Shown: positions 46,053 through 54,353 of the stretch, piece after piece | Layout: each line of letters begins with the position of its first letter | How positions within the stretch are numbered: position 1 is the first letter of the stretch | Assembly (NCBI GenBank): GCA_022828135.1 | Contig: JAJEJB010000027.1 | Location: 45,174 to 109,173, forward strand | Source of the DNA: Acidimicrobiia bacterium | GTDB lineage: Bacteria; Actinomycetota; Acidimicrobiia; Acidimicrobiales; Aldehydirespiratoraceae | DNA length: 64,000 bases | Reading direction: 5' to 3' | Notes under the pieces: generated by a model | Told to the model about the DNA's origin: nothing | What the model saw: only the letters and a program-made list of their open reading frames with translations | The model's database searches: none | Translations under genes and position numbers: made by a program

Positions 46053-47198
46053 ATGCGCAGAGTGGACGCCGAAGTAGTCGACGCCTACATCGACCCCGAC
46101 CGCTGCTGCAACCAGGGCAGCATCGTCAAGCTCCAGAACGGCGACCTGCTGCTGGGCTACAACGAGGAGCGGGGCCCGATGCACGCCGACACCGGCCGGT
46201 CGTGCCTGATCAAGTCCTCCGACGGCGGCAGGAGCTGGGATCCCAGCACCCGGGTGGTGGTGGAGGACTACACCGACCACACCGGCAACTGGGACTGCGC
46301 CTTCGCCCAGATCAGCGACGGCACGATCATCATGCACACCCGCATCTGCGGCTTCATCAACGCCCCCGGCGCCATAGCCAACCGCATCGACGAGCAGGCG
46401 ATGGGCTACGTCCGGCCCCACCAGACCGGCTATGCGGTCTACAAGTCCTCCGACAACGGCGACACGTGGAACGGTCCGATCCCGGTCAGCACCTACCCGA
46501 TCGCCGACTCGGGCACTGCGGTCTGCCTGGCCGGCGGCACCGGATCGGGCCACGTGGTGGAACTGCCCGACGGCGGGCTGCTCATGCCGTTGGAGGGCAC
46601 CCTCAGCCCCGACGGCTACATCCTCGGCGGCGGGATCAACTGGGAGCCGTCGCGCTGCTTCCTGCTGCGCTCCGACGACGGCGGGGACACCTGGCACCAC
46701 TGGGGGACGATGGCCTTCGACCCGGCCTCGATCATCAACTTCCAGGAGCCGTCGCTGACCCGCATGTCCAACGGCCGGCTGGTGTCGATGATCCGGGTGC
46801 TGTTCCGGCCGGCCCGCTACGACTACCAGTGGGTGACCCACTCCGAGGACGACGGCGTGACCTGGGCCCCACCCCAGCGGACCCGGCTGTGGGGCTACCC
46901 CGCCGACATGATCCAGCTCCAGGACGGCCGGGTGCTGAGCGTGTACAGCTACCGGGCCTTCCCGATGGACGTGCGGGGCTGCACGTCGGAGGACGGGATC
47001 AACTGGGACCCGGCCGACGAGTTCATCATCGCCGGTTGCCACGCGCCTGAGCAGGAGGTCCATCCGCAGTACTGGCACATCGGCTACCCGACCGTGGTGC
47101 AGCTCGACGACGGCACGATCGTGACCGCCTACCACGAGTACACCAAGGACGAGTGGCCCATCCAGTACATGCAGACCGCCCGTTTCAGGCTCGACTGA
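46053..47198 (+). CDS. Sialidase-family (BNR/Asp-box) beta-propeller protein
   Basis: A 381-residue six-bladed propeller with four Asp-box (SxDxGxTW) motifs: SSDGGRSWDPS, SSDNGDTWNGP, SDDGGDTWHHW, SEDDGVTWAPP. Arg/Glu-rich segments such as NEERGPMHAD and QEPSLTRMSNGRLVSMIRVL resemble the sialidase active-site frame. There is no signal peptide, so it acts in the cytoplasm, perhaps on an imported glycan or glycoside; non-sialic substrates are also possible. A GGGGGACC ribosome site precedes the ATG at 46053; the longer frame starting 45978 would begin inside the operator. First gene of an operon with a 2-hydroxyacid dehydrogenase and an enolase-superfamily enzyme. Confidence 0.8.
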   Translation: MRRVDAEVVDAYIDPDRCCNQGSIVKLQNGDLLLGYNEERGPMHADTGRSCLIKSSDGGRSWDPSTRVVVEDYTDHTGNWDCAFAQISDGTIIMHTRICGFINAPGAIANRIDEQAMGYVRPHQTGYAVYKSSDNGDTWNGPIPVSTYPIADSGTAVCLAGGTGSGHVVELPDGGLLMPLEGTLSPDGYILGGGINWEPSRCFLLRSDDGGDTWHHWGTMAFDPASIINFQEPSLTRMSNGRLVSMIRVLFRPARYDYQWVTHSEDDGVTWAPPQRTRLWGYPADMIQLQDGRVLSVYSYRAFPMDVRGCTSEDGINWDPADEFIIAGCHAPEQEVHPQYWHIGYPTVVQLDDGTIVTAYHEYTKDEWPIQYMQTARFRLD

Positions 47199-47226
47199 GG
47201 TTCTCGCCCTGTCCTCACCGTCGGAG

Positions 47227-48186
47227 TTGAGGCTGCTCGTCGCGGTAGACGCCTTCGGCGACGACCACATCCGAGCCCTGTGCGAGGCTGCCGGCGGCCG
47301 GGCGGTCTGTGACCGGCTCGGCCAGGACGCCTCCGCCGACGAGTACGGGCGGGCGATGGCCGCGGCCGAGGTCATGGTGGGCTGGCCCGATCCTGACCTT
47401 CTGGCCGCAAGCCCGCTGCGGCTGCTGCTGCTGCCCAGCGCGGGCTACGAGGAGTACCTGACCCCGGAGCTGGCCGCCAAGCATCCGCTGGTGGTGTGCA
47501 ACGCGGGCGGGGCCTACTCCGAGGGCGTGGCCGAGCACTGTGTGGCCATGATGCTGACGCTGGTGCGCCGCCTGCCCGAGTACCTCGCGGCCATGCCGCA
47601 GCGCAGCTGGGCGCATTTGCACCGGCACGACCGGCTGTCGGGCTCGACGGTGTGCGTGATCGGGCTGGGCACCCTGGGCTCGGCCATCACCCGAAGGTGC
47701 GCGGCCTTGGGCATGCGGGTGGTGGGGGTTCGCCAGCATCCGGAGCGGCTCAGCCCGAACGTGTCGGAAGTGTTCAGCCCCGATGATCTGGTCGCCGCGG
47801 TCGCCGGCGCCGATCATGTGGTGGGGGCGCTGCCCGGCGGGGCGGCCACCCGGGGGCTGATCAGCCGGGAGGTGATCTCGGCCATTAAGCCGGGCGCCTA
47901 CTTCTACAACGTGGGCCGGGGGCCGTCGGTCGACGAGGAAGCCCTGATCAAGCGGCTGGACGGCGGGAGCCTGGCCGGGGCGGGGCTCGACGTGTTCGCC
48001 ACCGAGCCGCTGCCCGATGACAGCCCGCTGTGGGCGATGGACAATGTCATCGTGACACCGCATGTGGCCGGCTACACCTGGGACTACGCCGACGAGCTGT
48101 GCGAGGTGTTCGCAGCCAACCTGGCCGCCTACCGGGCGGGCGAGCCACCGCCCGACGTGATCGACCTGTCGGGAACCGCCGCGTGA
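47227..48186 (+). CDS. D-isomer-specific 2-hydroxyacid dehydrogenase
   Basis: A 319-residue NAD(P)-dependent dehydrogenase of the PGDH/GyaR group. NAD-binding GLGTLGSAITRR follows VCVIG; catalytic residues are Arg in YNVGRGPSVDEEAL, Glu in DVFATEPLPDDSPL and His in VTPHVAGYT. It reduces a 2-oxoacid or oxidises a (D)-2-hydroxyacid. The TTG start at 47227 (MRLLVAVDAFG) is preferred; the alternative is unclear. 28 bp after the sialidase gene, and its stop overlaps the next GTG, so all three are one operon. Confidence 0.85.
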   Translation: MRLLVAVDAFGDDHIRALCEAAGGRAVCDRLGQDASADEYGRAMAAAEVMVGWPDPDLLAASPLRLLLLPSAGYEEYLTPELAAKHPLVVCNAGGAYSEGVAEHCVAMMLTLVRRLPEYLAAMPQRSWAHLHRHDRLSGSTVCVIGLGTLGSAITRRCAALGMRVVGVRQHPERLSPNVSEVFSPDDLVAAVAGADHVVGALPGGAATRGLISREVISAIKPGAYFYNVGRGPSVDEEALIKRLDGGSLAGAGLDVFATEPLPDDSPLWAMDNVIVTPHVAGYTWDYADELCEVFAANLAAYRAGEPPPDVIDLSGTAA

Positions 48187-49307
48187 GGATCACCGGGATG
48201 GTGACCCGGGTGCTGGCGCTGGACGCGCAGCCCTGGTACGGCGACAGCCCGATCCCCGACGATGTGCCGCCCGTCTGGCACTTCCCGCTGACGTGTGTCA
48301 CCACCGACGAGGGGATCGACGGGTACACGATGGGCTACGGCGCCAACGGCGAGGGGATCGGATCGGCCCACCAGCTCCACGACGTGTACCTGAGGGCCAT
48401 CCTGGGCAAGGACCCGCTCCAGCACGAGGATCTGTGGCGCGAGCTGATGAGCCTCAACCGCCACCTGTACCCCATCAGCGACGGCCTGCTGGGCATGCTC
48501 GACGTGGCCTTCTGGGACATCAAGGGCAAGGCCGCCGGGGTGCCGATCGCCGAGCTGCTGGGGGTGTCCCGCACCGAGGTGCCCGCCTACCGCACCGGCT
48601 CGCACTGGAACCTGACCCCCGCCGACACCTTCGCCGAGGCGGCGGCCATGAAGCAGCAGGGCTACCGGGGCTACAAGCTGACCCTGTACGACGGCCCGGC
48701 CGCCGACATACCCCGGGCTGAGGCCGCCCGGGAGGCGGTGGGCGACGACTTCCCGCTGATGCTGGACGCGGTGGCCGAGTACAGCTTCGAGCAGGCTCTG
48801 GAGGTGGGCGAGGCACTGGGCCGCCTCGGCTACCGCTGGTTCGAGGAGCCGGTGCCCGACCGCGACATCGCCAAGCTGGAGCAGCTCACTCGCCGGCTGG
48901 AGGTCCCCATCCTGGCCACCGAGACGGTCAGCCTGCGGGAGTTGCCCCAGTTCCTGGAGCGGCGGGCGGTGGACATGGCCCGGGGCGACGTGTTCATCAA
49001 GGCCGGCATCACCGGCCTGCGCAAGGCGTTGGCCATGTGCGACGAGGTCGGCATGAACTGCGAGATCCACGCCCTGCACTCGTCGCTGCTCGACATCGCC
49101 AACCTGCACGTGGCCTGCTCAGTGAGCAACTGCGAGTTCTTCGAGCTGCACCACGAGATGTTCCGCTTCGCCCTCAAGGGCTCCCCCCTCGACATCGACA
49201 CCAACGGCTGCCTGCACCTACCCACCGGTCCCGGCCTCGGGGTGGAGCTCGACTGGGACTGGATCGACAACAACACAGCGATAGAACTCTCCGGGCTCAA
49301 GGTCTAA
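48183..49307 (+). CDS. Mandelate racemase/muconate lactonizing enzyme-family dehydratase
   Basis: A 374-residue enolase-superfamily enzyme. Metal ligands: Asp195 (PLMLDAVAEY), Glu221 (WFEEPVPDRD) and Glu247 (ILATETVSLREL). Lys165 in GYKLTLYDGP and His299/His296 in EIHALHSS are candidate general bases. Such enzymes dehydrate sugar acids (galactonate, fuconate, glucarate and similar) to 2-keto-3-deoxy acids. GTG 48183 overlaps the dehydrogenase stop. With the DHDPS-family lyase and the aldehyde dehydrogenase, it can form a non-phosphorylative sugar-acid path to 2-oxoglutarate. Exact substrate unresolved. Confidence 0.85.
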   Translation: MRITGMVTRVLALDAQPWYGDSPIPDDVPPVWHFPLTCVTTDEGIDGYTMGYGANGEGIGSAHQLHDVYLRAILGKDPLQHEDLWRELMSLNRHLYPISDGLLGMLDVAFWDIKGKAAGVPIAELLGVSRTEVPAYRTGSHWNLTPADTFAEAAAMKQQGYRGYKLTLYDGPAADIPRAEAAREAVGDDFPLMLDAVAEYSFEQALEVGEALGRLGYRWFEEPVPDRDIAKLEQLTRRLEVPILATETVSLRELPQFLERRAVDMARGDVFIKAGITGLRKALAMCDEVGMNCEIHALHSSLLDIANLHVACSVSNCEFFELHHEMFRFALKGSPLDIDTNGCLHLPTGPGLGVELDWDWIDNNTAIELSGLKV

Positions 49308-49313
49308 CGGCTC

Positions 49314-49694
49314 TCAACGGTCGGGTCGCTCTAGCCACCAGACGAACGAGTCGACATCGTCGAGAATGGCGCTGTGCTCGCTGAGGAACGCGGCGAGCGC
49401 ATCGGCCAGCACTCGCGCATGGTTCGCCACTGAGCGGGGGAACCGGCGGGCATGGGCGAGAACCAGCCCCGAGTGGCGCTGTGACGCGGCAGAGATGCGC
49501 CGGTCAAGCGCCGCGAAGTCATACACATCCTCAGTGACCACTGCTCTGCCTTCGGCCGTCGCCGTCCAAAGCAGATCCTCGTCGGACAACCCGATGAGAT
49601 CGCGACGCTCCTTGACGGCTACGACATCGTGCCCTAGGCCCCGCAGCAGGGCCGCGACGCCGGGGGCGTACATCTCATCGAGGAGGAGCTTCAC
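49314..49694 (-). CDS. DUF5615 PIN-like toxin
   Basis: A 126-residue PIN-like nuclease: N-terminal LLLDEMYAPGVAALLRGLGH with the first catalytic Asp, then RRDLIGLSDEDLLWTATAEG and RAVVTEDVYDFAAL with further acidic residues. DUF5615 proteins are the toxin half of type II modules, expected to cut RNA. Its start overlaps the partner's stop by 4 nt. Convergent with the enolase-superfamily gene, 6 bp away. Toxicity is inferred from the family. Confidence 0.75.
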   Translation of the reverse strand: MKLLLDEMYAPGVAALLRGLGHDVVAVKERRDLIGLSDEDLLWTATAEGRAVVTEDVYDFAALDRRISAASQRHSGLVLAHARRFPRSVANHARVLADALAAFLSEHSAILDDVDSFVWWLERPDR

Positions 49695-50113
49695 CCCGTC
49701 AGCAGCTTGCGCTCGTTCTCCCAGGCGGCCAACTCGCGGTCGGCAATCTCTTCGTTCTCTACGATCATGGCGTCGATCTCGTCGGTGAACTCGGCGTAGT
49801 ACCGGCTGACAGCGCGGACCTGCCTCTCGGTGAGCCAGAGCTGCTCAGCCGTTTCCGCGATCCGCTCCTCGAGGCTTCCCTCGAGACCCCGAAGCAGCGG
49901 GACGACCTGCCACACATCGGGCCCGGTGTCCAGCGCGGCGCGCCGGCCGGCCGGCCCGTCGCGGAACACGATCCCGGGATAGGCGTCCATGCGCAGTCCC
50001 TCGTCGATCAGGCGCTCCCCCGCCGAAGAGATCGACTCAGCCCGCTGAGCCGCGCCCCGCTTGAGCCGCTCGTAGACACCCGGCCGCTTGAACCGGATCG
50101 ACAACACCGTCAT
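49691..50113 (-). CDS. Antitoxin-like partner of the DUF5615 toxin
   Basis: A 140-residue protein from ATG 50113 (MTVLSIRFKRPGVYERLKR). A helical, charged N-terminus resembles a DNA-binding domain; the rest has DUF433-like segments (ERLIDEGLRMDAYPGIVFRD, DVWQVVPLLRGLEGSLEER) and a coiled C-terminus (EIDAMIVENEEIADRELAAW). DUF433 and DUF5615 commonly pair as antitoxin and toxin. A perfect 8-bp-arm inverted repeat begins at its start codon, suggesting autorepression. Stop overlaps the toxin start. Confidence 0.7.
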   Translation of the reverse strand: MTVLSIRFKRPGVYERLKRGAAQRAESISSAGERLIDEGLRMDAYPGIVFRDGPAGRRAALDTGPDVWQVVPLLRGLEGSLEERIAETAEQLWLTERQVRAVSRYYAEFTDEIDAMIVENEEIADRELAAWENERKLLTG

Positions 50114-50139
50114 GGTGACACTGTAGTCAGCTGTCACCA
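50113..50139. promoter_or_regulatory. Inverted repeat overlapping the antitoxin start
   Basis: TGGTGACA (50113-50120) and TGTCACCA (50132-50139) are perfect arms separated by 11 nt, lying over the antitoxin start codon and leader. Typical placement for toxin-antitoxin autoregulation. Confidence 0.6.
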
Positions 50140-50310
50140 CTAAGGCGTCGTGTGAGGTCCGTAGTCCCCGCGGTCTTCGTCGAGAACGTCGGCGGTGGTT
50201 CGCGGCGCGGAGAAGCGCTGAGCCGGCCCCAAACGTGTCCGGGACGCTGGTGTGATCCAGCCCTCCTCGATACCCCGCTCGATCACCATGTCGTGAATCT
50301 CCTCGGCCAT
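50140..50310 (-). CDS. Small acidic ORF, 56 residues, upstream of the toxin-antitoxin pair
   Basis: Reads MAEEIHDMVIERGIEEGWIT at the start, then Pro/Arg-rich sequence ending ADVLDEDRGDYGPHTTP. It opens at ATG 50310 and stops at 50140, just before the antitoxin operator. The N-terminus resembles short antitoxin or accessory peptides, but no family is recognised; it may also be a truncated remnant. Confidence 0.35.
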   Translation of the reverse strand: MAEEIHDMVIERGIEEGWITPASRTRLGPAQRFSAPRTTADVLDEDRGDYGPHTTP

Positions 50311-50390
50311 GCAGTAACGCTACTGGGGATGACCATCACATGCCGGTTGCGGCTACCGGTGGCTGGATGGCGGCCAACTAGGGTTTGGCT

Positions 50391-51218
50391 GTGAGCGGCG
50401 TTGCCCTTGGGGAGCAGCTGCGGTTTCCGTTGGATGCGGGGGAGGTTGAGGCTTATCACCGTGATGGGGTGATCGGGCCGTACCGGTTGGTGGCCCCTGA
50501 GGTGATGGCGGAGATGCGGAAGCGGATCGTGGACGAGATCATCGTTCCCGGCGCACAACTGGAGGATCCCCATGTGGACTATCACGACCGCCATCTCGAC
50601 CATGAGACGGTCTGCCGGCTGTGCCGGGGACCGGAGCTGGTGGACCGGATCGCTTCGCTGATCGGCCCCGACCTGCTGATCTGGCGCAGCAACTTCCAGA
50701 TCAAGCAGCCCCTGGCCGACGCCACCGGCGACGAGCAGCGCTACACCGAGGTTCCTTGGCACCAGGACGGCGCCTACTTCGATCTGCGGCCCCCGGTCTG
50801 GGTGTCGGCCTGGATCGCCGTCACCGAGGCCACCATCGACAACGGGTGCCTCCAGGTGGTCCGGGGCTCGCACACCAGCAGGTTCGACCACGACGTGGAC
50901 GGCACCCGCCACTCGTTCCACCAGGCCGTCCCCACCGATGCCATCGATCCCGACGACATCGCGGTCTTCGAGTTGGAGCCGGGGGAGTTCGTGCTGTTCA
51001 GCGAGTACGCGCTGCACGGGTCGGGTCCCAACCGCACGGCCGAGCCGCGCATCGGTCTGTCACCTCGGGTCACAGTGCCGTTCGTGCGGGTGACCGGCAA
51101 CCCGCTATACGCAGGCCTCGACCGCGCCCGCCACGCCCCCGACGAGCCCCGCCAGATGGGGCTCCTACGAGGCAGTGACTACACCGGCCGCCATCACGTG
51201 GTCCCGCTCCCCTGCTGA
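50391..51218 (+). CDS. Phytanoyl-CoA dioxygenase-family protein
   Basis: A 275-residue Fe(II)/2-oxoglutarate dioxygenase from GTG 50391 (VSGVALGEQL; a TTG two codons upstream is also in frame). Iron ligands are His124 and Asp126 (VPWHQDGAYFD) and His209 (ALHGSGPNRT), with the 2-oxoglutarate-binding Arg among RTAEPR. The WHQDGAYFDLRPP and NGCLQVVRGSHTS blocks are PhyH typical. It is convergent with the DHDPS operon. A second PhyH gene at 58907 sits on the other side of the same operon, so both may act on the imported substrate. Confidence 0.85.
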   Translation: MSGVALGEQLRFPLDAGEVEAYHRDGVIGPYRLVAPEVMAEMRKRIVDEIIVPGAQLEDPHVDYHDRHLDHETVCRLCRGPELVDRIASLIGPDLLIWRSNFQIKQPLADATGDEQRYTEVPWHQDGAYFDLRPPVWVSAWIAVTEATIDNGCLQVVRGSHTSRFDHDVDGTRHSFHQAVPTDAIDPDDIAVFELEPGEFVLFSEYALHGSGPNRTAEPRIGLSPRVTVPFVRVTGNPLYAGLDRARHAPDEPRQMGLLRGSDYTGRHHVVPLPC

Positions 51219-51244
51219 CGCGGCCGACCAGGCAGAGCGCAGAA

Positions 51245-51289
51245 TCTCGGGTGCAGTTCGTGTGCCTGCCACCCAAAACCAACCCGAGA
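51245..51289. terminator. Candidate bidirectional terminator stem
   Basis: TCTCGGGT (51245-51252) and ACCCGAGA (51282-51289) are perfect arms around a 29-nt loop, in the 80-bp gap between the convergent PhyH and DHDPS-family genes. The long loop makes this tentative. Confidence 0.3.
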
Positions 51290-51298
51290 ACTGGGGGG

Positions 51299-52255
51299 TC
51301 AGTCGGGGGTTAGGACGTTGGGGGTGCCTATGGACTGGAGCATGGCCCGGGCCTGCTCGCGGTAGAGGTTGCGGATGTCGCGGGTGGGGGGACGGTTGCG
51401 GCTCGACGGCAGGCCCACCAGCTCCATGCACAGCTTGTCGAGGTGGCCGTCGCCGCTGGTGTGGCCCTCCATCTCGGTCCACAGCCGCATGAACGGCAGC
51501 ACCACCTTCACCAGCTCGTGCTGGGCCTCGACGTAGCGGCCCGCATTCAACATGGTCCACATCCGCACTCCCCACTGGGGCCAGAAGTTGCAGATGTGGA
51601 CCTCGATGCCCCTCGCTCCGAGCATGTGGCTGGTCGGGAACCGCAGCTGGTTGTCGATGATGGTGAACCGGTCGGAGTAGTCGGCCACCACCCCCTCGAA
51701 CTCCATGAACCCGTTGTCGGGCATCGACCACTTCAGCCCGACCACCGTGCCGAGGCCGGCCAGGCGGTCGATGAGGGCGTTGGAGATGTCCAGGCTGGTC
51801 CAGTGGGTGTTGTAGACCACCATGCCCACGGTGGAGGCGGCCGCGGCCGCGGCCACGTGCTCCATGAAGTCGTCGTCGGTGTGGGCGAAGTAGAACGGCG
51901 GCGACACCTGCAGGTACTCGGCGCCGATGTCGGCCGCGGCCCGGGCCAGCCGCACGAGTTCGTTGGTGCTGGTGGTCTGGCCGCCCATCACCACCGGGAC
52001 CCGCCCGGCGGCCTCCTCCACCACCGCGGCGGTCACCGCCACCCGCTCGTCGAAGGTCATCGTCGAGAAGTCCCCGGCCGCGCCGCAGGCCAGCAGCACC
52101 CCGTTGCCGGTGGTGATCCCGCCGTCGATCAGGTAGCTCACGTGCTTGCGCATGGCGTCGAGGTCGACCGACAGCTCGTGGTCGTCCCGGAACAGGGTGG
52201 GCACGGTGACGTAGCAGCCCTGGAGGCGGTCGCGGAGTTCGGCGGTGTCGGTCAT
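51299..52255 (-). CDS. DHDPS/N-acetylneuraminate lyase-family aldolase or dehydratase
   Basis: A 318-residue TIM-barrel class I lyase. Schiff-base Lys175 in VVGLKWSMPD, Tyr148 in MVVYNTHWTS; the pyruvate-carboxylate loop is near GVLLACGAAGDFSTMT. Family members include dihydrodipicolinate synthase, sialic-acid lyase, KDG aldolase and 5-keto-4-deoxyglucarate dehydratase. The context (transporter operon, sugar-acid dehydratase, semialdehyde dehydrogenase) favours a catabolic KDG-type dehydratase/aldolase over lysine synthesis. ATG 52255 overlaps the ATPase stop; it is the last gene of the operon. Confidence 0.8.
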   Translation of the reverse strand: MTDTAELRDRLQGCYVTVPTLFRDDHELSVDLDAMRKHVSYLIDGGITTGNGVLLACGAAGDFSTMTFDERVAVTAAVVEEAAGRVPVVMGGQTTSTNELVRLARAAADIGAEYLQVSPPFYFAHTDDDFMEHVAAAAAASTVGMVVYNTHWTSLDISNALIDRLAGLGTVVGLKWSMPDNGFMEFEGVVADYSDRFTIIDNQLRFPTSHMLGARGIEVHICNFWPQWGVRMWTMLNAGRYVEAQHELVKVVLPFMRLWTEMEGHTSGDGHLDKLCMELVGLPSSRNRPPTRDIRNLYREQARAMLQSIGTPNVLTPD

Positions 52256-53313
52256 GAGATCTCCTGGGAGGGTACGCCAGAGGTCGCGGCCGCGGCCGCG
52301 GAGCCGGATTGGAGTGACACTCGCTGCTCGGCGCTGAGGTGGCATAGCACATCGTGGGTCGGGCTGTCGTGGAGGCGGGGCGGGTCGTCGACCTCGCACA
52401 CCCCGGCGATGCGGTGCTGGCAGCGGGGCTCGAAGGCGCAGCCGGCGTCGGGGGCGGTGCCCACCGTCGAGGCGTCCTCGGTCAGCGCGGAGGTCTGGTG
52501 CTCGCCCTTGCCGGGGATCGAGTCGAGCAGGAGGGCGGTGTAGGGGTGGTGGGGCGGGGTGAAGATCTCCTCGACGGTGCCCTGCTCCACGATGCGGCCG
52601 TGGTAGAGCACCACCACCCGGTCGGCCAGCCACCGCACCACGGCCAGGTCGTGGGCGATGAACAGGTAGGCCACGTCCCTTTCTGCCTGCAGCTCCCGCA
52701 GCAGCTCCAGGATGTTGTCCTGCACCGACACGTCCAGCGCGGAGAGGACCTCGTCGCACAGGATCAGCTTGGGCTCGGCGGCCAGGGCCTGGGCGATGGC
52801 CACCCGCTGGGCCTCGCCCCCGCTGAGCTGGGGCGGGTAGCGGTCGATGTAGCCGGGGTCGAGGTGGACGCTGGCCAGCAGTTCGGCCATGCGGTCGCGC
52901 CGTTCGGCTCCCGACAGCTTGAAGAACACGTCGAGGGTGCGGCCCAGGCTGTAGCGGACCTTGCGGCGGGGGTTCAGCGACGACGCCGGGTTCTGGAACA
53001 CGTACTGGATGTGGCGCAGCAACTCGGGCGGCCGGCGGTGCACGGGCCGGGTTATGTCGTCGCCGTCGAAGCGCAGACTCCCCCGCTGGGGCTGAATCAG
53101 CCCGGCGATGGAGCGGGCCAGCGTGGTCTTGCCGCTGCCGCTCTCGCCGACGAGGGCCACCGTCTCGCCCGGGTTGATGGTGAAGGAGGCGTCCCGCACG
53201 GCGGGGACCGGCTCGGTGGTGTCGGACCGCAGGGCCCGCACCAGCCTCGACAGCAGCCCGCGGCGGGGCCGGTACGAGATCTGGACGTCGGTGACCTCGA
53301 GCAGCGGCGTCAT
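52252..53313 (-). CDS. Peptide/nickel-type ABC importer ATPase (DppF/OppF-like)
   Basis: A 353-residue ATPase: Walker A ALVGESGSGKTTLA, signature LSGGEAQRVAIAQAL, Walker B LILCDEVLSALDV, switch His in IAHDLAVV. The C-terminus has the Opp/Dpp Cys motif CAFEPRCQHRIAGVC. Start ATG 53313 overlaps the stop of the upstream ATPase; stop overlaps the lyase start. Energises the importer encoded by the same operon. Confidence 0.9.
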   Translation of the reverse strand: MTPLLEVTDVQISYRPRRGLLSRLVRALRSDTTEPVPAVRDASFTINPGETVALVGESGSGKTTLARSIAGLIQPQRGSLRFDGDDITRPVHRRPPELLRHIQYVFQNPASSLNPRRKVRYSLGRTLDVFFKLSGAERRDRMAELLASVHLDPGYIDRYPPQLSGGEAQRVAIAQALAAEPKLILCDEVLSALDVSVQDNILELLRELQAERDVAYLFIAHDLAVVRWLADRVVVLYHGRIVEQGTVEEIFTPPHHPYTALLLDSIPGKGEHQTSALTEDASTVGTAPDAGCAFEPRCQHRIAGVCEVDDPPRLHDSPTHDVLCHLSAEQRVSLQSGSAAAAATSGVPSQEIS

Positions 53314-54353
53314 CGGGTGGCCTCGGACTCGGCTTCGATGTCGGGGGCCCGCCAGCAGGCCACCTGGTGCGACGGCTCGATCTCGTCCAGCCGCTGCGGG
53401 TCGGTGAAGCACTGCGGCCGGGAGTACGGGCACCGGGGCGCGAAGCCGCACCCGTCGGGCAGGTCGTCGCGGCGCAGCAGGCCCCGCAGCTTCTCGGTGC
53501 CGGCGTGTTCGGCCTCCACCCGGGGCACGGCCGCGATCAGGCCCCGGGTGTAGGGGTGACGGGGCTGGTTGAAGAGTTCGGCGGTGGGGGCGATCTCGAT
53601 GAGCTCGCCGGCGTACATCACCGCCACCCGGTCGCAGATCTGCTCCAGCACGCCCAGGTTGTGGCTGACGTACAGGGCGCTCATGCCGCTGTCGCCCTTG
53701 ATCTGGGTGAGCAGTTCGAGCAGCCGGGCCTGGGTGGTGACGTCCAGCGCGGTGGTGGGCTCGTCCAGCACGATCAGGTCGGGACGGCAGACGATGGCGA
53801 TGGCGATCACCACCCGCTGCTGCTGGCCGCCGCTGAGCTGGTGGGGGTAGCGGCGGGCGATCTCAGCCGGCTCGGGCAGCCCCACCTGACCGAAGATCTC
53901 GACGGTGCGCTCCATGGCTTCGCTGCCCGAGCTGACGCCGTGGGCCTCCAGCGTCTCGACCACCTGGCGGCCGACCTTCATCGACGGCGTCAGGGTGCTG
54001 GCCGGGTTCTGGGGCACCAGCGAGATCCGGGACCCCCGGATGGGCTGCATCTGGCGGTCGGACAGGCCCAGCAGGTCCCGGCCGTCGAAGGTGACCCGGC
54101 CCCCGGCCACCCGGCTGCCGGGCTTGTGGTAGCCGAACATGGCCAGCGCGGTGGTGGTCTTGCCGCAGCCCGACTCGCCGGCCAGGCCCAGCGTCTCGCC
54201 CCGGCCGATCTCGAACGACACGTCCTTGACCACGCTCACCCACTGGTCGTCGTTGCGGTAGTCGACGGTGAGGTCGTCGACCCGCACCAGCGGCTCGCGG
54301 CCGTTGGTGGAAGGACCACCGGCGGCCTCCGGAGTGATCGCGCCGGCGGCCAT
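53310..54353 (-). CDS. Peptide/nickel-type ABC importer ATPase (DppD/OppD-like)
   Basis: A 347-residue ATPase: Walker A GLAGESGCGKTTTA, signature LSGGQQQRVVIAIAI, Walker B LIVLDEPTTALDV, and C-terminal CGFAPRCPYSRPQCF. ATG 54353 overlaps the permease stop by one nucleotide (TGATG). Works with the DppF-like ATPase as a heterodimer. Confidence 0.9.
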   Translation of the reverse strand: MAAGAITPEAAGGPSTNGREPLVRVDDLTVDYRNDDQWVSVVKDVSFEIGRGETLGLAGESGCGKTTTALAMFGYHKPGSRVAGGRVTFDGRDLLGLSDRQMQPIRGSRISLVPQNPASTLTPSMKVGRQVVETLEAHGVSSGSEAMERTVEIFGQVGLPEPAEIARRYPHQLSGGQQQRVVIAIAIVCRPDLIVLDEPTTALDVTTQARLLELLTQIKGDSGMSALYVSHNLGVLEQICDRVAVMYAGELIEIAPTAELFNQPRHPYTRGLIAAVPRVEAEHAGTEKLRGLLRRDDLPDGCGFAPRCPYSRPQCFTDPQRLDEIEPSHQVACWRAPDIEAESEATR

